The notes under the pieces are model-generated. The model searched no databases and was not told the DNA's origin. It was given only the letters and a program-made list of their open reading frames with translations. A stretch of DNA of 64,000 bases from contig OZ038387.1 of assembly GCA_964036045.1 (NCBI GenBank), forward strand, positions 19,308,794 through 19,372,793, read 5' to 3'. Below are positions 1 through 9,868 of the stretch, in pieces; the stretch's first letter is position 1; every line of letters starts with the position of its first letter. The translations under genes and the position numbers were made by a program. The stretch comes from Eutreptiella sp. 'Long Island Sound 2002' (lineage: Eukaryota; Euglenozoa; Euglenophyceae; Eutreptiales; Eutreptiaceae).

Positions 1-97
1 TACTAATGTCCTAACAGTTCTAAACTAACTTTATATTTTTGGAGGTTACAAAGGGGGGGTGGAAGGGGCGCGAAGCACCCGAAGAAAATTTTTGCAC

Positions 98-250
98 AAA
101 GTCTGCTAATGTCCCAGGAAAAAGTCTCATAATGTCCCGAATAGTCCCAAACAGTGCCCATATAGAAAGGTCTCATAATGTCCCAAATGGCCAGCACCGA
201 AGTCTCGTAATGTCCCGAATGGCTTGATTTTGTCCGGGACATTATGGAGA
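98..250. repeat. Cluster of TAATGTCCC motifs with an inverted copy
   Basis: The motif TAATGTCCC occurs at about 108, 130, 176 and 206, usually after GTCTC. The inverse GGGACATTA follows at about 236. Clustered short motifs ending in an inverted copy resemble the subterminal region of a DNA transposon, but no partner end or target duplication is visible in the window. Confidence 0.4.
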
Positions 251-913
251 GTCGGCGGCTCCGCAACAAGTGCTTGGACAACAGCTGTTGTCCAACCCCT
301 TGTTGCTCCGCCACCTCCTCTCCCCCTTCTCCCTCTGCATGCTTTCTAGAGGGAGTAAGATGGACATTTTACTGTAAATCGCTTTACATTTGTGCCAATG
401 TCAATTTTAAAATTAGGAGAAACGGGCCGCGGAAATATACCCCTTGTGGTTATAAAGTTAAAACAGTGGGTATAAAGTTAAAACAGTATTAATGGTTTCC
501 CAAAGGGCTTTACTTAATACTTATTACTTTTTTCCTTTTTTCTTTTCTTTATCCATCTATATAGAGGCATCGTTACTTATGACTTATTTTTTTGTGGTCC
601 CCATTGTCCCTTACTTAATGTGACACGTACAAGCACAAAGACACAAACACAACAAAATATGGTCTCACCACAACCCCGCAGAGGAGTACGCTCTCTGTCG
701 CCGGCAGGTTATGCGATTGATGCTTGTCATCTCCCAGCCGACAATCTTCCTGTGCAACATATGAGACGTCATGTTTGCGGGGTGGTAAATGTCCTCACAA
801 TGAGCCTTGGTGCCTTAAAATTTTGAGGCTCTAATGGGACAATGCGTCGCAGAGTGTGAGTGAACCTCCCCAGCCATTTTCATGTCTTATCTTCATAGGA
901 GTGAAAGCGACCA

Positions 914-960
914 TGGGGGGGGGGGGAGGGGGAGGGGGGGGTCTCCTCCTATTCTCGGTC
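914..960. repeat. Poly-G / CTATTCTCG repeat, copy 1
   Basis: A long G tract leads into GTCTCCTCCTATTCTCG. The same arrangement recurs at 1575-1620, about 660 bp downstream in the same orientation. The function is unknown. Confidence 0.55.
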
Positions 961-1574
961 CTTTAGCCGGCCGGCTGGTGTAGACCTTGTCTTGCTTTGT
1001 GTTTGCATGCCACAGAAGCCCACATTGCACATGATATGCTAATGGAACAATTCTTTTTGAACAACATATGTTGCAAGTTGTTTGTCTCAAAAACAATAAG
1101 CGGAAGAAAACTCAACGGCTCAACGGCATATAGGTGCATCGGTACGATGTACAGACATCTATCAAGATAAATGTCCGAAAGCTACGGTACATGCCCAATG
1201 ACCGAACCTGCTTTGCACTTCTGCGGCCTTTCACTCAGCTTCTCATGAGTAGTATTGTGTGTTGACTGAAGAGTTGTGTTGGTGCTGAGCGTGCTCTTGT
1301 GAGTTGGACACTTTCATTGGAATTTCCAATTATCCAACATTCCATATCCAACATGTGGCCCGCTATCTTGGGCTATCACAATGGGAGATGGTGAGAAGTC
1401 GTGGTCCATTTGCCTTTGTGATTGCACCTACTATGCATGCATGTCCAATTGCATTGTGTTCCATCCGATTGCGTTGCTTGACATCCCTAGGATACGGTAA
1501 GCGTTTGTTCAATATTTTTGTCCACATGGGGCCTCGGCGCAATTCACCCCCCAGCCGCGGCTAGCCGTGTCTAG

Positions 1575-1620
1575 AGGGGGGGGGGGGAGGGGGGGGGTGG
1601 GTCTCCCCCTATTCTCGACC
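1575..1620. repeat. Poly-G / CTATTCTCG repeat, copy 2
   Basis: Second copy of the block at 914-960: a G tract, then GTCTCCCCCTATTCTCG. The two may be the ends of a short duplicated or deleted segment. Confidence 0.55.
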
Positions 1621-1975
1621 CACCAGCCACCAGCCACCATGGCTAGTTTCACCCCATAGCTTGCTTAACGTTGCCCCTTGATGAATTTGCATCGTAGTGA
1701 AGGAGAACACAGGTAAAATCGGTGATGGCCAACCTGCGAGTGTTTCTTGTTGCCCCTCGCGACTTTTCTTGCAACAAGCATGCGCCACCCACGCTGTGCA
1801 TGGGAAGTTGACACGTCGGTTGTTATCCCTCTCTCGATATTCGTCGGACACAACGCGTACAATTCTGCAACTGTCCCTGGCAATGGCGACCAATCCATTA
1901 CAACCAAACACGTCAACGGACATAGAAAAGCATATGCAAGCACATGCTTCCTACTTCCATCCCAATCTTCCATTC

Positions 1976-2047
1976 CTCGTGTTTTGAGCTTGCTCAAAAC
2001 GCTAGTTTAACTAATTACCTCTTCATTAGGCATTTGTCCGTTTTGAT
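1976..2047 (+). repeat. Split direct repeat A1 (left end of YR retroelement)
   Basis: A 72-bp block identical to 9389-9460. It begins CTCGTGTTTTGAGC and includes a small inverted repeat (GTTTTGAGC/GCTCAAAAC). The gag-like ORF starts 11 bp downstream, so this block also forms the 5' leader. Confidence 0.9.
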
Positions 2048-2058
2048 TTTGTTTTGTC

Positions 2059-2727
2059 ATGCATGCACCAAATAATATGCAAGAGGACATTGTCGTTGTT
2101 TCCGACGAGCCGAGTGTACCGACAGAGACGGCCAAGGAATTGGCTGAATTGAAGTTGATGCTTCGTAAACAAGATATGGAGATGGAGAGGCTCCGTAGTC
2201 AATTGGCGGCTGCCGAGATTGAGAACAAAAAGGAAGATGAGATTCCGGATTTGAGCTTGGAGGAGATAGAGAGATTTTTGAAGAAGGACCGGATTACGGT
2301 TTGGATGAAGGACGCGTCCGAGGTGCTCAAGAAGTATGTGACATCCGTGCCGAATCCAACGAGACCGTCGGACGTGGGCGGCAAGCAGGGACAACAATTA
2401 AGGGTTGGGGATGCGTTGGCATATAGGATGTGGAAGATTTTGATTGTCGCTCACACAGCCTACTTGAAGAGATACTCCGCAGGTGAGAAGTCGGGACCTA
2501 AGGGAAAGTCGGAGTCGTTTGAAGATTTGATGGCGGCCGGTGGCGATTCGTGGAGATACAAGAGTATCCAGTTCAAGAAGCGCGATGGGGTAGCCTATTG
2601 GTTGTCAAAGGCCGGAGATTGGATCCCGGTGGATGCGCAACCGGGTGAGGATTGCAGGAGGTGTGCGGCGGCTGGGAGGACGGAAAATCTCCGTCATTGG
2701 TGTTTCCGATGCCCTTTGTGGTCCTGA
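2059..2727 (+). CDS. Gag-like protein of the YR retroelement
   Basis: The ORF starts at the first ATG after repeat A1 and encodes 222 residues. An acidic, charged stretch with heptad-like leucines (about residues 22-60) suggests a coiled coil, as expected of a capsid-type protein that oligomerises. The C-terminus holds two CxxC pairs (about residues 200-220, CRRC and CFRC with an intervening HWC), possibly a nucleic-acid-binding zinc site. No enzyme motif is present. It ends in TGA at 2725-2727, and the same frame continues open into the YR ORF, so the two proteins are separated by one stop and a 26-codon gap. The assignment rests on position and domain character; I did not recognise a specific family. 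Confidence 0.65.
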   Translation: MHAPNNMQEDIVVVSDEPSVPTETAKELAELKLMLRKQDMEMERLRSQLAAAEIENKKEDEIPDLSLEEIERFLKKDRITVWMKDASEVLKKYVTSVPNPTRPSDVGGKQGQQLRVGDALAYRMWKILIVAHTAYLKRYSAGEKSGPKGKSESFEDLMAAGGDSWRYKSIQFKKRDGVAYWLSKAGDWIPVDAQPGEDCRRCAAAGRTENLRHWCFRCPLWS

Positions 2728-2805
2728 CGAGCCAATCCGTGGCGGTACCGAGATGCCGTCGCGGGAATTTATCCGCCCGGGGCGGAGAGGCCGACATTCC
2801 GTTGG

Positions 2806-4428
2806 ATGGCGATGGAATTTGAGTCGAGCCGACGCGAAGAGGAACCCACTAGCGTTGTGGGTGTTGCGATTCGGGGATGGAAACTTTCAACAACGGCGGG
2901 GTATCTATCCCACTTGCGACGGCTGGCGGACATTGAAGATGAGATCGGAGAGGAAGGCAATTTGCCAGAGGTATTGTCTCGAAAATTGGCCCGCCATGTC
3001 CAACATGGGGGTAGTGCAAGTGCAGCAAGAGGTATTATCTCTGCCGTGCGAGCGTGCGAGGATTTGCAGCTGGTCTCGGGGGTGGTTCAACCCATTCATT
3101 GGAGACTGGCAAAGGCTGGAGCTCAAGCGGGAGTGCAGGAGTATGCTAGTCCTGTATTGTTGCGGCATCTTGTGGAGAAGGCGGTTTCGAACGATGAACG
3201 GTCGGTGGTGGTCATGGCTTTGGTTTCTTATGTTTGTTTTTTACGAGTTGCAGAGGCGGCGAGTGTGCGGGTTGGCGATGTGCGTGACAGTGGCTATGTT
3301 GTTTTTTGGAACAGCAAAAATGGAGATGAGGGTTGGCTGCGGCGCCCTGTGCCTAAGTGGTTGCGGCCGTTTGTGGAGTAGATCTATGAATGGGCTGTCG
3401 AACGTGGGTGTGAGCGAGATGATTTGTTGTTTCCTGCGGGGGCTGCCTTTTTGGAGAAGACCCTCACAGACATCGTGTACGGCACCACGTGGGCAGGACA
3501 TCGTTGGCACTGTTTCAGACGCGGTGGGGCTGCGGCTTGTTGGAAGCGTGGTCCGTCCTTACCGCATTTTAAGTGTTGGGGTCGATGGGCCGCGACGGCC
3601 ACGGCTATGGCCTATGCATTGGGGTACAGAGATGAAGATGTTGTGTCACCTCTCTGCCTACCGCAGGTTTGGGATATGGCGCCTAGGGCGATGTTCGTTG
3701 ATCCGGAAGGAGTATGGGGTGACATCATGTTCGATGACAGGAGCCAGCAGAAGAACAAGCCGGTCTGGGGACGAGGCGAGAGGCGACGGGCGGCTCCAAG
3801 TATGGCGCGGGGCAAGCGGTTTGCAGGCGAGCCTAGGTCTGATGCGGCAGACTTGGGGAGTTCTTCGGACGAGTCCGACTCCGGTGTGTCCGCAGATGAG
3901 GAAGTTGGTCCACGGCCGGGTTTGCGGCAGGATGCGCGAGTTGTTTTGCAGGCAGGCACGAGAAGGAGTGAGCGATCAGGTTCGTCGGTGGGCCGTGGAG
4001 GCGACGGCGGGCGTCCGGGGAGTGATCCCGGGCCGTCGGTGCCCGCGGGGAGTGGAGAACGACATGCAGGTGGAGCTGGACGGCAGGAGAGGCGATCTTC
4101 CACGTCCCGCGGACTTGAGTTCAAATTCATAGCGCCACCCTCGGGAAGGTCAGCGGCGGAGCCTACAGCCGGGCCTTGGCGGTCGGCGAATGCGGCTGGC
4201 AGAGGAGGACGTGGAGTCAAAAGGTCGGTGGGTGGCAGAGCCCTTTCAGTACCACCAAGACGGCAGGGTCGCCCGCAGGTGGCGTTGGCGCAGAATTCGG
4301 AGAGGGGCCCGGCTGCCGACGTGGTGGCGAGAGCTGAGCGGCGTGGACGCCAGAGTGACGGAGAGTCCGGGCCGAGGAGAAAGCGATCCAGGACTGTACT
4401 CAGTAGTTCCGACAGGAGGGGGGGCTAG
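2806..4428 (+). CDS. Tyrosine recombinase of the YR retroelement, one in-frame TAG
   Basis: The protein catalyses integration of the circular DNA copy by strand exchange. The N-terminal 130 residues are helical and SAM-like. Box I follows, with catalytic Arg in FLRVAEA (about residue 147), then a box II of the DIRS type: HCFR followed by RGG at about 3508-3525, Trp in GRW at about 3586, and nucleophile Tyr in MAYAL at about 3612. A single TAG at 3379-3381 falls between box I and box II in an otherwise continuous frame, so the gene is either truncated by one substitution or read through. The last 250 residues are a basic Arg/Gly/Ser-rich tail. The tail overlaps the RT ORF by 239 bp in another frame and ends at TAG 4426, with TGA four codons later. 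The start is the first ATG in the frame after the gag stop. Confidence 0.85.
3379..3381 (+). other. In-frame TAG inside the tyrosine recombinase
   Basis: This is the only stop between the gag terminator and the end of the recombinase frame. Recombinase homology continues on both sides without a frame change: box I lies upstream, the HxxR, Trp and Tyr residues downstream. Confidence 0.85.
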
Positions 4429-6400
4429 CCGAGTCTTGGATGATGAGGGGGGGCGGGAGGTGGGGATTTCTGTGCCGGGGCTCGTCGGTGGTGTGGTGGG
4501 CACTGGTCCTGACCTTAGATTTAAGGGTGGGATTTTTTTGACTATCATGTCGGTTGTGACGCAGCATCTGGTGTGGTTGACAGCACGGTTAAAGTGTTCT
4601 GTCGCGTTGTTGGTACGCCGATTTTGGATTTTCTTGAATAGGATGGCCTGTGCGTGTGAGGATTTTCGGTTAGATGAGCCAATGGCGGTGTGTTTGATGG
4701 CGGTGCAGTGTTTGGCGCCTGGGGCGTGGGACTCCATTAACCATCTGTCAACTTCACCGAAACCGAAGAGGGCGTCCATTACACCCCAGGTCTTGCAAGC
4801 AGGCATTGGGGAGGTGGGGTGTTATAGGATCACAGAGGAGGAGTGGGATGAGGTGGTGCCGCCGGAGTTTTTGAATTTCATGCGCACGTTTGATCTGCGA
4901 AATTCTGTTGAGGGTAATGGGCGTGTGAGGGCGCCGGTTCGTGGGATTACCGATGCTATTAGGCAGACGGGTGTGTTGCATGATGAACCGATGTCTCTGT
5001 CGCCTACGTGCTTCCCGTTTGTGATTCCGAAGAACGAAATCAAGTGCTCTCTGATTTTAAGTTGTGTGGGGATTCACAAGGGGATGTATTTGAAGCCTCC
5101 TAAGTTTTCGCTGGCGTCGTGGGAAAACATTGGGCGGTGGATGGCGGAACAGGATCCGTCGGTGCAGTTGTACGGGACACACATTGACCTCACGAATGCA
5201 TATTGGTCGTTTCTCTTACCTCCGAAGGCACAACGAATCTTTCGTATTTACACGAGTCAGGACAGTGAATTGGTTTCTTTGGACCGGCTGCCTTTCGGGT
5301 GGGCTTTTTCACCTTTTTTGTGCCAAAATCTACTGGGCAGGGTGGTACAGGGTGCAGTGCCGGACGGCGTTTTCCTTGTCCACTATTTGGATGATTTTAT
5401 ATTATTATCAGCGAACAGAATGTTGTTGAGTATGACCACTGAAGAGGTCGCGGAGCGTATCCGACGGGCAAGATTTCTGGTTAGTTTGAAAAGTACACTG
5501 ACACCTGTGCAGGTTTTGAAGGCTTTGGGTAAAGTAGTTAATTTGAAGGAGAGACGTATTCAGGTGCAGCCCTTTGTTTTTCTGCAGTTGATTGTGGCTT
5601 GGATTAGGTTGGCAACTTGTGGATATAGCAAGAGGAGGTTGGATAGATTGCTAGGTACACTGCAGTGGCATTTGCGGCCCAGGAGGGGTTTTTCAGGTCT
5701 GTTGGCTGGGTCCCACGCTTGGTCTCGTTTTGGGCCAGAGACGGCGGCAACCACGCCTGTTAAGGTGCTTGAGGAACTGGCGTCTGCGATTGCGAGAATC
5801 GGCCAGAGCTGGCGCCCGATTTCTGCTGTTCGTATGCGCAGGGTGCGTCAGCTGGGTGGTTGGTGCTTGCAGGAAAGACAAGCTGTATTGGATGATTTAT
5901 TTGGCGCTGTGATTTTTGTAGATGCCGCTAAAGATGGAAGGTGTTATCGGGTAGGAGGCGTGTTGCCCTCGGTGCCTGCGGTGCGTACGTAGGTGTGTCC
6001 AGATGGCCCTTGTAATCAGCAGGTTGCGGAATTGATGGGCGTGGCGTGGGCGGTTCGGTTGGCGGTGCGGTTGGGTTGGAGGCTGGTGACAGTTTTTGCT
6101 GACAGTTTGGTTGGTATTGCGCAGGTCAGGGGATTGAGAGCGTCGTCTGGGCTGCGTACACAGTTGCGTGTGTTACGTGCTCTGACCTGGGTATTGCATA
6201 ATACAGGAATCCTAGTGAAATTGGTATGGGTGCCTTCTGTATTGCATCCAGCGGATCCGATGAGTAGGATAACAGTGGATTTTGGGGGCGAGGTTCATCA
6301 GGCAGAGATGGCGGCGTGGAGGCGCTGGGATGTGTTGCAAAGACATCCAGAATTGTGTTGGGTGCAGGGACTGTGTACCCTTCGTGAACCGGCCGCTTGA
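4190..6400 (+). CDS. Reverse transcriptase-RNase H of the YR retroelement, one in-frame TAG
   Basis: This is the polymerase of the element, copying its RNA and degrading the RNA strand. RT motif A is HIDLTNAYW (Asp at about 5185), motif B is PFGWAFSPFLCQ (about 5290-5325), and motif C is YLDDF (about 5384-5398). The spacing and the YLDD box are typical of DIRS-order RTs. RNase H follows with FVDAA (about 5914), Glu in QVAEL (about 6030), FADS (about 6096) and the DPMSR box (about 6255). A TAG at 5990-5992 splits RNase H between its first Asp and its Glu with no frame change. The native ORF probably stopped at TGA in the sequence now continuing at 9255; the last codons to 6400 come from the inserted DNA transposon. 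The N-terminus (about 130 residues) is basic and unassigned, and overlaps the recombinase tail. Confidence 0.88.
5990..5992 (+). other. In-frame TAG inside RNase H
   Basis: The stop separates the FVDAA part of the RNase H fold from the QVAEL, FADS and DPMSR parts in one uninterrupted frame. It is the only stop in the RT-RNase H ORF. Confidence 0.85.
6375..6389. repeat. Left terminal inverted repeat core of the 2.9-kb transposon
   Basis: 15 bp, exact reverse complement of 9241-9255. Confidence 0.8.
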
Positions 6401-6638
6401 ATCTGAGATTCACGGTACCGTGAATTTCACCTATTTTTGCTATGTTTTGCTTATATTCCTTTGGCTACTAGCACAACGGTCTTGTCCGGTCTGGATTTTT
6501 GTGCAAAGTGTGACTTTTGTGTGAAGGGTTGGGTCAGGGGTATTTGCATGTGGCGGATGTTGTGGTTTTGGTGTTTTTTGATGATTTAATGAAGGTTTAG
6601 AGTTTTGCATGTAGACTAGTTTGGCAGACCACAAGACC

Positions 6639-7240
6639 GGTCTTTGTACCAACTGAAACGAACTGGGCGGTCCGATCAGTTTGCGCAGCTCACCACACTT
6701 CACACAACATGCACATACGACACACCTACAGAGCGTGCACACACATACCACCTGCTCCGCATGTTGCATGGATGTTTCCCTAGGGTTCTCAGGGTATTAC
6801 AACACCTTAACATTGCATGATGGTCATGTAAATGTAGAGCCATTGTGACAGATCACCTTATGCAGTTCGTCCAGAGACCGGTCTGCACCGGTCCAGACCG
6901 GTCTCCGTGTCAACTAGTATGAACCGAGCGGCCCAACTACTTGGACAACCACACTGCAGTTTATGATGGTGCAGGTGTCTTGCAGTCTCCCTGCTTTGCC
7001 ATGCTTGTGTATGCATACGCAGTTTATGATGGTGCAGGTGTCTTGCAGTCTCCCTGCTTTGCCATGCTTGTGTATGCATACTCCCCAAAGGACCTTAGGC
7101 CACCATGATGGTTTAATAGGCTTTGTCGTGTAGCACAATCCGTTTATGACATTTCGCGCAGTTGGTACGCAGACTGGTCCGGACCGGTCCAGACCGGTCT
7201 TCATCTAAACTGAAATGAACGGGCCGGTCCGACCGGTTCG
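6639..7240. repeat. Three GACCGGTC-rich blocks
   Basis: Blocks at about 6639-6680, 6872-6935 and 7164-7240 share AGACCGGTCT, then an AACTGAAA(C/T)GAAC-like segment, then a GGGC(C/G)GTCCGA-like segment. The shared order suggests one duplicated module. The blocks bracket the 63-bp tandem repeat and stop just before an ORF. Confidence 0.6.
6956..7081. repeat. 63-bp tandem repeat, two copies
   Basis: Positions 6956-7018 and 7019-7081 are essentially identical, each starting GCAGTTTATGATGG. Confidence 0.9.
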
Positions 7241-7320
7241 TGCAGTTCTTGCAGTTTGTGCTTTTTTCTAGTGTTCAACATGTTTTTCCACCTTTTTGCT
7301 TTAGTTTCTTCCTTGCCATG

Positions 7321-7671
7321 CCTGTGGAAGGTCCCGGTCAAGCCCTCCCCCATGCCACCAAGGATGATAAGGTGGTCCCCCACGCCTTCAAGAACATCGA
7401 GAGAGGGCAATGGGTCGTTTTCTTGAAGAAGGGCTCGCACGGAGCCCGTTTCAGTGGGTTGGTGTCCAAGGTGGAAAAAGGGAAGGTGACACTCACAAAC
7501 ACCAAGGAATACACCGAAGACAAAAATGGAAACGTCAAGAGGCAACAAAACAAAGGGGATGTGGTGTTTGACGTTGAGACGGTTGTGGGGAGTTGGTGTC
7601 ACAATTTCTCGACGAAGAAATGTGATCACCGACCCCACTGGCTGATAACATTTCTTGGCCAAGAAATGTGA
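7321..7671 (+). CDS. Hypothetical protein fragment in the 2.9-kb transposon
   Basis: The ATG at 7321 opens 116 codons ending in TGA. Residues 25-95 look like a genuine small beta-rich domain (RGQWVVFLKK, SGLVSKVEKGKVTLTN), resembling a chromatin- or RNA-binding barrel, but I cannot name the family. The last 25 or so codons are read through the palindrome cluster that begins at about 7598, so the native C-terminus has probably been replaced by a repeat insertion. It may be the upstream part of the same gene as the PHD-finger ORF at 7773-8532. Confidence 0.4.
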   Translation, partial: PVEGPGQALPHATKDDKVVPHAFKNIERGQWVVFLKKGSHGARFSGLVSKVEKGKVTLTNTKEYTEDKNGNVKRQQNKGDVVFDVETVVGSWCHNFSTKKCDHRPHWLITFLGQEM

Positions 7672-7735
7672 CATGATAACATTTCTTGGCCAAGAAATGT
7701 GAGTAGATAACGTTTCTTGGCCAAGAAATGTTATC
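7598..7735. repeat. Palindrome cluster, left
   Basis: The first palindrome (7602-7626, TTTCTCGACGAAGAAA core) is followed by three with a TTTCTTGGCCAAGAAA core (about 7647, 7680 and 7710), most starting with GATAAC. The first 43 bp (7598-7640) are nearly the reverse complement of 8693-8736. Each core could form a hairpin or bind a dimeric protein. Confidence 0.85.
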
Positions 7736-7772
7736 ACTAGTTTGTTTCTCTCTTTTTGCCCGACGGGTGGTC

Positions 7773-8532
7773 ATGACAAAACTCGCGAATGCCAATGACA
7801 TCTCTTTGCATGATGCAGCAAAGCATGTTGGTGTGGTTGCGAGAACACTTGGTGTATATCACCGAAAGGGTAAGCAGGTGAAATCAAAAGCAGCAATGGT
7901 CTTGAGCAAACATCATGTGCCCCAATCCAAAGAGGAGGAAGAAATCAAAGCAAAACCATGCCCCAAACCGGAAGTCAAAGCGGAACCTTGCCCAAATCCA
8001 CAAAAGCAAGACTCACCCATCAAAGTGGAACCCGGTTCACCACCCAGAATGGACAATCGTCAACTTAGTACATATACTATCTCGGATGATGATTTGCTAA
8101 GCTCACATTCTTGCGATTTGTTGAATACTTCCGGTAGATGACGCAAATGAATATGAAGAGTTCCCCCCAACCCAATTGTCTGAAAAGGGGGATGTCTTTT
8201 CCTCACTTGCAGAAGGTCATGATGCATATCGTGAAGCAGCTTTTGCAGCCCCACCAAGTGAGGAGGGTGCAGCAAACAATCAAGTGTTTGAAGATATGCC
8301 TAACCCCTTCACAGGTGCACAGAAGCCTAAGAAGGCCCCATGTAGACCTAAGGTGGAACCAAGTATATGCTACATGTGTGATGAGGTGATCCCCCGAAAA
8401 CGCGACACCATTGCTCTTCATCCGGTGTCATGTGATGCATGCCGTGCAACCTACCACCTTCGGTGTGCGAAGTTGACTCGCGTGCCTCGGCATGGCTCAT
8501 GGATTTGCGAAAGCTGCACCATGAACCCGTAG
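7773..8532 (+). pseudogene. PHD-finger protein with a single frameshift
   Basis: Two frames join. 7773-8130 encodes a basic N-terminus followed by a Lys/Pro repeat (AKPCPKPEVKAEPCPNPQ) and an acidic Ser/Asp stretch. The +1 frame continues from about 8130 (VDDANEYEEFPPTQLSEKG) to 8532. The C-terminus is a PHD finger: CYMC (about 8369), CDAC, YHLRC and WICESC near 8515 give the C4HC3 ligand set. PHD fingers read histone tails, so this protein would act on chromatin in the nucleus. The ORF stops at TAG 8530-8532. A one-base shift near 8130 breaks it, unless a very short intron is used. It lies between the two palindrome clusters inside the DNA transposon, so it is likely captured host sequence. 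Confidence 0.65.
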
Positions 8533-8692
8533 TCCTTCCTTATTTATGGCTATGTGTAGTTGCCACGTGGTAGCCATTCCGCCTCCAGTTGTGCGGGGTG
8601 CCACATCAAACAATGACGTTTCGCAGCTCATTGACAATTGAATTGTTGATCCCTCTTGATGTTGATGTCTTGGAAATTTGGGTCTTGCCATG

Positions 8693-8835
8693 TGGGGTCG
8701 GTGATAACATTTCTTCGTCGAGAAATTGTGACACTTCGATAACGGATATAGAGAAACGTGACATGATAACGTTTCTTGGCCAAGAAATGTGGGGGCCCCT
8801 GCCCCTCACATTTCTTGGCCAAGAAACGTTATCAT
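8693..8835. repeat. Palindrome cluster, right
   Basis: Begins with a 43-bp block complementary to 7598-7640 (TTTCTTCGTCGAGAAA core). Two TTTCTTGGCCAAGAAA palindromes follow, separated by a GGGGCCCCTGCCCC spacer and flanked by GATAACG and CGTTATC, so the pair forms one larger palindrome (about 8765-8835). Confidence 0.85.
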
Positions 8836-9240
8836 GTCACGTTTCCTGTATAGTAACTTGGTGCCATCGTGTGGTTTTGTCGTGCTATCTTCGCCCAAAG
8901 TGAGATCCGACAAATGTGTGCAAATTAAAGGTTTGAAGTAGCCACATGGTTCAACACATTTGGTGTAATGAGATTCGCGTGAATGTGAAATTCACGCACC
9001 CAAATTCACGCATAAATTCACGGGTTTTGGCACCTCTCGTTTTGGGCGCGGTTTGGGCATGGTGGATGCTTTTGGGGCGGGACCTTCATTGGATGATGCG
9101 TAATGAAGCTGGGGGAAGAATTTTACCCCCTCAAATCCCTCAGAAGGATCCAATAATATGGCGTTTTCCCCCGAAAACCTCAAAATTTGGGTAAATTCAC
9201 GTGAAATTCACGCATTTATTCAAACGGCCACTTATCCCCT

Positions 9241-9255
9241 GTTCACGAAGGGTAC
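9241..9255. repeat. Right terminal inverted repeat core of the 2.9-kb transposon
   Basis: 15 bp, exact reverse complement of 6375-6389. Confidence 0.8.
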
Positions 9256-9321
9256 ATGAGCTACGTATGAAGATGCCCTGATTCGAGCCGCCGGTGAGAG
9301 ATGTTTGTCTGGTAGAGTTTT

Positions 9322-9388
9322 CCGGAGCGCTTGAGGCAAGCATTTGTGGCATTGAGCTGTCGTGTATTGTGCATGCACTAGGGTTAAA
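9322..9388 (+). repeat. Split direct repeat B1
   Basis: Matches 9869-9953 except for a 17-bp deletion bounded by GTC repeats and two substitutions. It abuts A2 without a gap, as required for the B1-A2 junction of PAT-like elements. Confidence 0.85.
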
Positions 9389-9460
9389 CTCGTGTTTTGA
9401 GCTTGCTCAAAACGCTAGTTTAACTAATTACCTCTTCATTAGGCATTTGTCCGTTTTGAT
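9389..9460 (+). repeat. Split direct repeat A2
   Basis: Identical over 72 bp to A1 at 1976-2047. Confidence 0.9.
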
Positions 9461-9868
9461 CCCCACCCCCCCCCCCCTGTCGACTGTTCATGAGGCGGGT
9501 GGGTATGCCGAAGCGGGTGAACGTGATACACTATGATGAAGACAGTAGTGGAAGGCACAGGAGCATCAGCAGCCCACTACCTACGGACGAGTCGGAGGGG
9601 AGGGGGAGAAGCGGATCCATGACCTGTCCCCACCCACCCACCCCCTGAGGCCACTGTGAGCAGGCCGTGAAGGGTGGTGTCGTTTTGTTTGCATGTATGA
9701 GATGTATGTTAGACAGTGCAATAGGTGTAGGCGTCGGCGAGAGGAGGCAGCGACCGCGGGTACAGAGTTCAGTGTGTGCGACTTGTGGTGGGGTCCCCTG
9801 CGGGGAGGCGGACGATGTGGCACCCTCAACGATGTATACTGTCCACTGCAGAGTGGTGACTGATTGGG

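Larger units (their letters stand above)
1..1975. other. Left flank, no gene recognised
   Basis: No open frame here looks like a conserved protein. The stretch is A/T-rich with short repeats: a cluster of a TAATGTCCC motif (about 105-250), a 20-bp tandem doublet of GTTATAAAG-type sequence (about 449-488), and two copies of a poly-G block followed by a CTATTCTCG motif (914-960 and 1575-1620). It is probably intergenic or old transposon debris; the YR retroelement starts at its right edge. Confidence 0.6.
6378..9252. mobile_element. DNA transposon inserted at the end of the RT ORF
   Basis: The ends are inverted: GTACCCTTCGTGAAC at 6375-6389 and its exact complement at 9241-9255. Beyond this core the ends stay similar for about 50 bp (GGCCG, TTGAAT, GTGAATTTCAC in order). 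Both ends are bordered by TA, so a TA target duplication as in Tc1/mariner-like elements is possible, but GTAC is palindromic and hides the exact border. No transposase is visible, so the element is probably non-autonomous. It carries a broken PHD-finger gene, three GACCGGTC-rich blocks and a cluster of palindromes. The nearby GTGAATTTCAC motifs at 8980-9220 belong to its right subterminal region. Confidence 0.7.
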
